From Chloranthus sessilifolius (taxonomy: Eukaryota; Streptophyta; Magnoliopsida; Chloranthales; Chloranthaceae), in contig CM037590.1 in the NCBI GenBank assembly GCA_021018995.1, positions 100,999,097 to 101,063,096 of the forward strand: 64,000 bases of DNA, read 5' to 3'. This document shows, piece after piece, positions 59,441 through 64,000 of the stretch. The position numbers and the translations under genes were made by a program. Each line of letters opens with the position of its first letter. The first letter of the stretch is position 1. Under the pieces are notes generated by a model that saw nothing but the letters and a program-made list of their open reading frames with translations, was not told the origin of the DNA and ran no database searches.

Positions 59441-61896
59441 TGTTGTTAATTCTCAGTGCGCTTGCTTTATTTGCTGGTGGTAAAAGCAATTTAAAATCAA
59501 AGAAAAAGTAAAATCGGGGATGAAATCAACACAACTGAGAAATCCTAGACCTGCAAGATACAGGGTCCATTTGTAGCAAGTTTTGATAAGTAAGAGTTTG
59601 TCCCACAGGGAAAGGTGATCTACAGCTCCAAGGGAGCCATCTCTAGTAGTCCCTCCAGATCTGACTACAGATCTGGCAGTCCTAAAAGGAGGGGAGTTTA
59701 AGGTCACTTATTCTAAGTATCCTTAGGTAGCTTAATGAATTAACTAGAGAAAGGGTTGAGAAGATGGATGGAGTGTGGAAAATAAATATAAAAGGGTAAG
59801 AAGTATGTTATTGAGTCTAGATCAGAGGAGTTTTGTAACTTAGATTCAGATATGATGTTATAGAAATCCTGTCCAATGGCTACATTATCACCAAAGAGGA
59901 GAAAGAATCCAACTCATCCCTGTGTCATGATCCAATCCCTTAAGGTTATAGCCTGTCCACTTAAATGATCACAGACTATCCCATAGGGGAACCATAGTCC
60001 AGAGATGGGTCAAAACAAATTAATCATTGTAGGCACTACTTCATCCAGGCTACAAGCTCAGGGAATCCATAGGGAACCTCAACCTCTAAAGTTCTATGTG
60101 TGGGGCTAAGGCTGTATAGGACCATGATAGCCCAGACACATAGAACCAGCAAGAGGTTGAGTACCACCTTAGATCTAGCTGTCAATTGCTTGAGTGGGGC
60201 TGCAATGGTCCAGTCACAAGCCTATAATCTCTATAACCAGATCAGATCTAACATCTGATGACGGGTCTATACTAATATATGGGGAGTCTGCCTCTGCACA
60301 ATCTCCTACCAGGCTTAACAGCTCAGGCTCGAGGAAGAAGGATCCATCTTGGATCGGCGGATTGGATTCACCCTAAGGCTATAACCTGTCCACTTGAATG
60401 GTCACAGACTATCCCAGAGGCTATCCTCCTCACGGAGCCCAAGACAAAATAAGTTAATTCGCTACCATGGTCACGGGCTCCCATGAGAATTCCAGATCTA
60501 GTGGGTCCTGTGGTGGGGCTAAGGCTGTATAGGACCATGATAGCCCAGACACACAGGCCACTTAGATCTGAGTGGATCCTTAGAATCAGTCCTCCATTGC
60601 TTTGAAATGCAGCCAAAGTAATGGCGGATCATAAGGCAGCAGCCTTGCACAGAACAGCTCACAAATACATAAATCCCATAAGAGTACAAATCCTATCACA
60701 AAAAATCCATTAATCTAATCTCAATAGACATACAAAGGCATGGCTAGCAAGTGCTAGGCCATGGAGAGAAGAAAAAGAAGAAAAAAAAAGGAAACTGCTT
60801 ACAATTACAGGAAAAACAAGAAGGAAAGAAAAATCACAAAGTCTGAGATAAGGGTTCCTCTTCTAAAGTCTAACTCCCTAAACTTAAACCAGGCTTAGGT
60901 TTATATAGCAGTGGTGTGGCGGCGCATTAGGGTTAGGAAACCCTAATTTTAACAATGCCACGTGGCCGAATAATGATCCTTGGATGCCTCGGGGCGCATG
61001 CACAAAGATTTGAGCGTGGGAGTGCGTGCCCTAATCGTTGAAAATCCCCAGAAAGTCCTCTGCAGAATGATGGAAGTTGGAGTTCAGAGCTTCGCCAGGT
61101 TGCAGTCGATTCCCAGACTTGTCCCGTGGTAGCTCTATTCTTCACGTGGTTTGAGTTTAACTCTGAGCTTCAGCTGTCGCGAGGTTACAGCTTCTTGATG
61201 CATTGAGCAATCGCGAGGTAGCTAGTTAAGCTCTTGCTGGATTGGGCTTCGCGCAGTTGGATTGATACTTGTGAATAGCGCGGGAACTACGCGAACATTC
61301 CATTTCACTTCGCGAGGCTGCTTTCTTTCTGAACAGCGCGAGAAGTTCACTTCTTAATGGAACTTCATGAGGATCCTCGCGAGGCGTTGAGGCTTTTCTG
61401 AACTGTGCCACAGGTTCTCTTGATATTTGCATCCTGCAGGCATCCATGCATTCGAGGTGGATTCTGCCCTCTCTCAGACGAGCAAATCGCGTGAGGGTGA
61501 GAGGGGTCTTCTTGAACTGTGTGGGAGCTGTGCGATCTTTAACCTCTGAACTTCGCGAGAGCTGCGCGACTCAAGGCTTCTAAAGCTCTTCTGTCACTCT
61601 ACTGCGCGAGAAGTTGGTGTGAAGTCTTGGGACTTCGCGAGGACTGCGCGAAGCATATTTTTCTGAATTCTCTGACGCTTTGTCAGCTGTGCGAGGTTCT
61701 TCTAAGGTCTGGATTCATGGTTCATTCTTCTGAGGTACTTCTGGTGCCAAAACAGGCTCCTTAGCAGGATTTATGGCCTTATTGCCCTGCTGTTTATTAC
61801 CTAAAGAAAGTACTTAACAAGCATTTATTAGATGGCTAAGGGTCTAATCAAAGGCTAAGTTAAGGGGTGAAAAGTGGTACTTTTTAGGTCTTAACA
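59441..61896 (-). repeat. 5' LTR of minus-strand element
   Basis: 2,456 bp, very similar to 48254-50757, with a TATA-like CTATATAAACCT on the minus strand (near 60900) and the CGCGAG array (about 61000-61700) upstream of it. It shows a few short indels relative to the 3' LTR, most within the array. Confidence 0.92.
61000..61700 (-). promoter_or_regulatory. CGCGAG palindrome-rich array in LTR U3
   Basis: About 15 to 20 motifs of the type TTCGCGAGG, TGCGCGAG or TCGCGAGG at irregular spacing, directly upstream of the LTR TATA-like box. The twin array in the other LTR is at 49775-50560. The CpG density contrasts sharply with the AT-rich surroundings. Confidence 0.7.
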
Positions 61897-61901
61897 CCCA
61901 G
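61897..61901. other. Target site duplication, right (cccag)
   Basis: Exact partner of 48249-48253. Confidence 0.9.
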
Positions 61902-63096
61902 CATGAGGATATGACCGCACCAGCTCTCCCCATACTTTCCTCACCACAGGTCACTTTACCCTCCTCCCCAGATTTACTGGCCTCCGCAGTAGCTGAATCC
62001 CCTCTACCCTTCACCACCCCCACCTATTTTCAAGGATGCCTCTACCCAAACTGATCCCTGGGATGCTCTGGTTCTTTCCACCCCCTCCTCTTCATCCACC
62101 ACACCCTTGTCCTTGCCCATTGTCCTTAGATAATCCATATACATACCCCCTTACCTCACCCTGCTCTATGCCATGAGGGATAACCCTTACATCCACAGGG
62201 ATGTTCTGAGAGGTATGGCTGCACTCCGAGCTTCCATTGAGGCCCCTTATGAGGAGAGGATTGCCAACATCGAATTAGAACACCGAATTCAACTCCGCGA
62301 TATCTCTCAAGGGTGGTCTGAAATCCTGACTCGTTATGAGTCAGCAAAATAATTGGCAGCTGTTGAGAGTCTCATTGCCAAATATGAGAAGAAGAACTCT
62401 GAGCTTCTCAAGAAAAAATTAGCCAATGCTTAAGAGATACTCAAGGCCACCAAAGAATACTCTGATGCCAACCTGCTCTATGCTGCCAAACAGATTGACA
62501 TATTGGAGAAAAAGGTTGCTTCCCTTACCTCTCAGGCATTTCAACCTACCCCTCTTGCCACCGCACCTCTTCCTGCACCTCCTTCCACTCACTCCTGTCC
62601 CCCTTCTACAACTCAACCACCTCCCATCCCCCCTGTGGATGTGCACCCTCCTCCAGCCCAGGAACTCCCCCCTCCTCAACCTGCCTCTCTGAAATCTAAA
62701 AGGGCTCCCCCCAAGAAGAAAGTTACCGCAAAAAGATCTGCTCCCTCTGCTTCCCCTGCCAAGAAAGGAAAGAGGCCTGTTGCCCAGCCTAAAGCCACAC
62801 CTCCCACCTAGCCCCCAACCCAACCTAATAACTCTTTCACCTTACTATCAAAGGAGGAAAGAAGGAAGACTACTGCGGCTCTTGGATTGGACCCCATTGC
62901 CCTTTTTTCGTCTGATTCAGATTCCGATTCTGTTGCTACTGTTGATCCCAAAGGAAAACAACCCGCTGCCCAGTCTGAGGAGGCACCAAAGAGGCCGCAA
63001 CTGAAGGCTAAATCTAAAAGAAAAGCTCCCTTATTCAAGGATGACCTGAAAAACCTGGCTGACCTCTATGATTGGCCAGATGATACCTGTAAATAG
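61902..63096 (+). CDS. ORF2 of Athila-like element, C-terminal part (plus copy)
   Basis: Resumes the plus-strand element. Carries LYAMRDNPYIHRDVLRGMAA near 62165 (minus copy: LHAMRDNAYIKRDVLRGMAQ), the coiled-coil-like LEHRIQLRDISQGWSEIL, KQIDILEKKVASLTSQAF, a Pro-rich stretch, a Lys-rich stretch (PKKKVTAKRS) and an acidic patch (FSSDSDSDSVATVD), ending DLYDWPDDTCK. Broken; function unknown. Confidence 0.6.
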
Positions 63097-64000
63097 CTAT
63101 GGCAGCTTGTTGTTTTAGTTTCTTCCTCACTTTCCTCATGTATATCTTTGGCATTTTAATACAATTTTGTTTTCATGTAGTTTTTCTGTAGCTCTCTTTC
63201 CCCCCCTTGCCTCTTTCCCTACCCCCTTTGCTGTAAACAGTGAGGGCACTGTTTAGTTAATTTTAGTACAGCTATGCTAAAAAGAAGTGTTTAGAATTAA
63301 TTATAGTAAATTCTCAATGGCATTTTTGTAAAAAGAGGAAATTAAAAAGAACTGTTTGAAACTTAAATAAGCTGTAGTCCAACAAACTTCATGAGGCAAA
63401 TGTCAACAATTTGTGAAAAAATAATTTTGATGTGCAGTAAACCTGAAATAAGAGAAGATTGTGGATACCCCTGAAAATAAAATTTGATGGAAGGTCATAC
63501 CCAGTGAGATTTGGGCCTGAAAAAGTTTATTTGAAGAGTGTTTTGGCAATTTTTCTGCTCTAAGAACTGATGGGATCTAATTCTAATCACTAGAAGTTAG
63601 GCAATTCCAAGTTGAAACAACTTGACAGCATTCATGACATTGAGGACGTGAAGTAAGGCCATCCCTTGGTCAGTTTGAGCTTAAAATATCCCACCTTTGA
63701 ACCGCCCTTGATGCACACCACTTGAGCCTTAAAAGTCCCAACTTTATTTAATGAAAATCAGAAATGTGAAACCTAAAACCTTTTGACCTATTTCAGTTCA
63801 CCCCCAATCTGAGAAATTAGGAAGAGGAAGGAGAAGTGAGATTAGAGGAGCAAGGTGTTAAATCTGGTTGAAAGAAAGGAAAATACAGTTTGGAGTGTTG
63901 TGGTATTCCAGTTTTTTTTTAAAAAAAAAAGAGCAAAAAGGATGAGAAAGAGAAGTCACCTCATTTGAAAATCTACAAGAAGATAAGAAGCTGATCACTT
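63097..64000 (+). mobile_element. 3' non-coding region of plus-strand Athila-like element
   Basis: No coding sequence. The stretch 63460-63790 is similar, in reverse orientation, to 51870-52560 in the minus copy (for example GTTGGGCAACTCCAAGTTGA-like and AAGGACTTGATC-like blocks). The polypurine tract and 3' LTR should lie beyond the window. Confidence 0.65.

Larger units (their letters stand above)
48254..61896 (-). mobile_element. Athila-like non-autonomous element, complete insert
   Basis: A 13.6-kb minus-strand element with 2.5-kb LTRs (59441-61896 upstream, 48254-50757 downstream), a perfect 5-bp TSD, a TGGCGCCGTTG-type PBS (59434-59417), gag (59085-57539), an internal promoter-like module, ORF2 (56687-53072), a non-coding 3' region with a tandem duplication, and a G-rich polypurine tract at 50758-50769. 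Protease, reverse transcriptase and integrase are absent. Structurally whole at both ends, with a few breaks in its frames. The LTRs are very alike, so it is a fairly young insertion. It lies in ORF2 of a related plus-strand element. Confidence 0.93.

Overview
The window is nuclear DNA of a flowering plant. The evidence is one spliced host gene of plant type, plant copia and Ty3/gypsy (Athila/Tat-like) LTR elements with plant-type primer-binding sites, Tourist-like and hAT-like MITEs, an RTE-type LINE piece and many TA/TG/CT microsatellites. The species cannot be told from the sequence. Almost everything except about 1.1 kb of exon sequence is mobile-element debris, much of it nested.

0-26 kb is repeat-dominated. 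It holds a TRIM-like short LTR pair with a microsatellite cluster (1-1.9 kb), a head-to-head copia leader duplication with decayed gag (2.2-5.2 kb), two members of one hAT-like MITE family (3405-4063, 7066-8052) and a solo LTR (5371-6459). A LARD-type element (10863-21683) has LTRs of about 4 kb packed with 15-bp and about 110-bp tandem repeats. Its 5' LTR carries a nested solo LTR (11409-12564, exact 5-bp TSD), and its 3' LTR carries a nested hAT-like MITE (19465-19775) whose empty site survives in the sister LTR. The 3' half of a decayed copia element follows (22.56-25.97 kb).

26.6-41.4 kb carries the only recognisable host gene: five minus-strand exons of an Integrator subunit 9 (INTS9) homologue. 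They encode the N-terminal metallo-beta-lactamase-like and beta-CASP part, about 362 residues, in consistent phase. Intron 3 is about 12 kb and contains LINE, LTR, copia and MITE insertions. The C-terminal exons are not found in the 26 kb to the left, so the gene either has a very large fifth intron or continues outside the window.

42-64 kb holds two copies of one non-autonomous Athila-like family in opposite orientation. The plus-strand copy (gag, protease, then an extra ORF here called ORF2) is split inside ORF2 by a minus-strand copy (48254-61896). That insert has 2.5-kb LTRs, a perfect CCCAG TSD, a PBS and PPT, gag and ORF2, but no reverse transcriptase or integrase. In both copies ORF2 has its own upstream module: an array of short palindromic motifs, then a TATA-like box, then a CT-rich leader.

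The most striking recurring pattern is that at least five retroelement promoters here (two LTR types plus a probable third, and two internal ORF2 promoters) each have an array of about 6 to 20 degenerate copies of a short palindrome on the 5' side of the TATA box. The palindrome differs by module (TCAATCGATTGA, TCGACCAGTCGA, CCTATCGATAGG, TCGCGA) while the layout stays the same.
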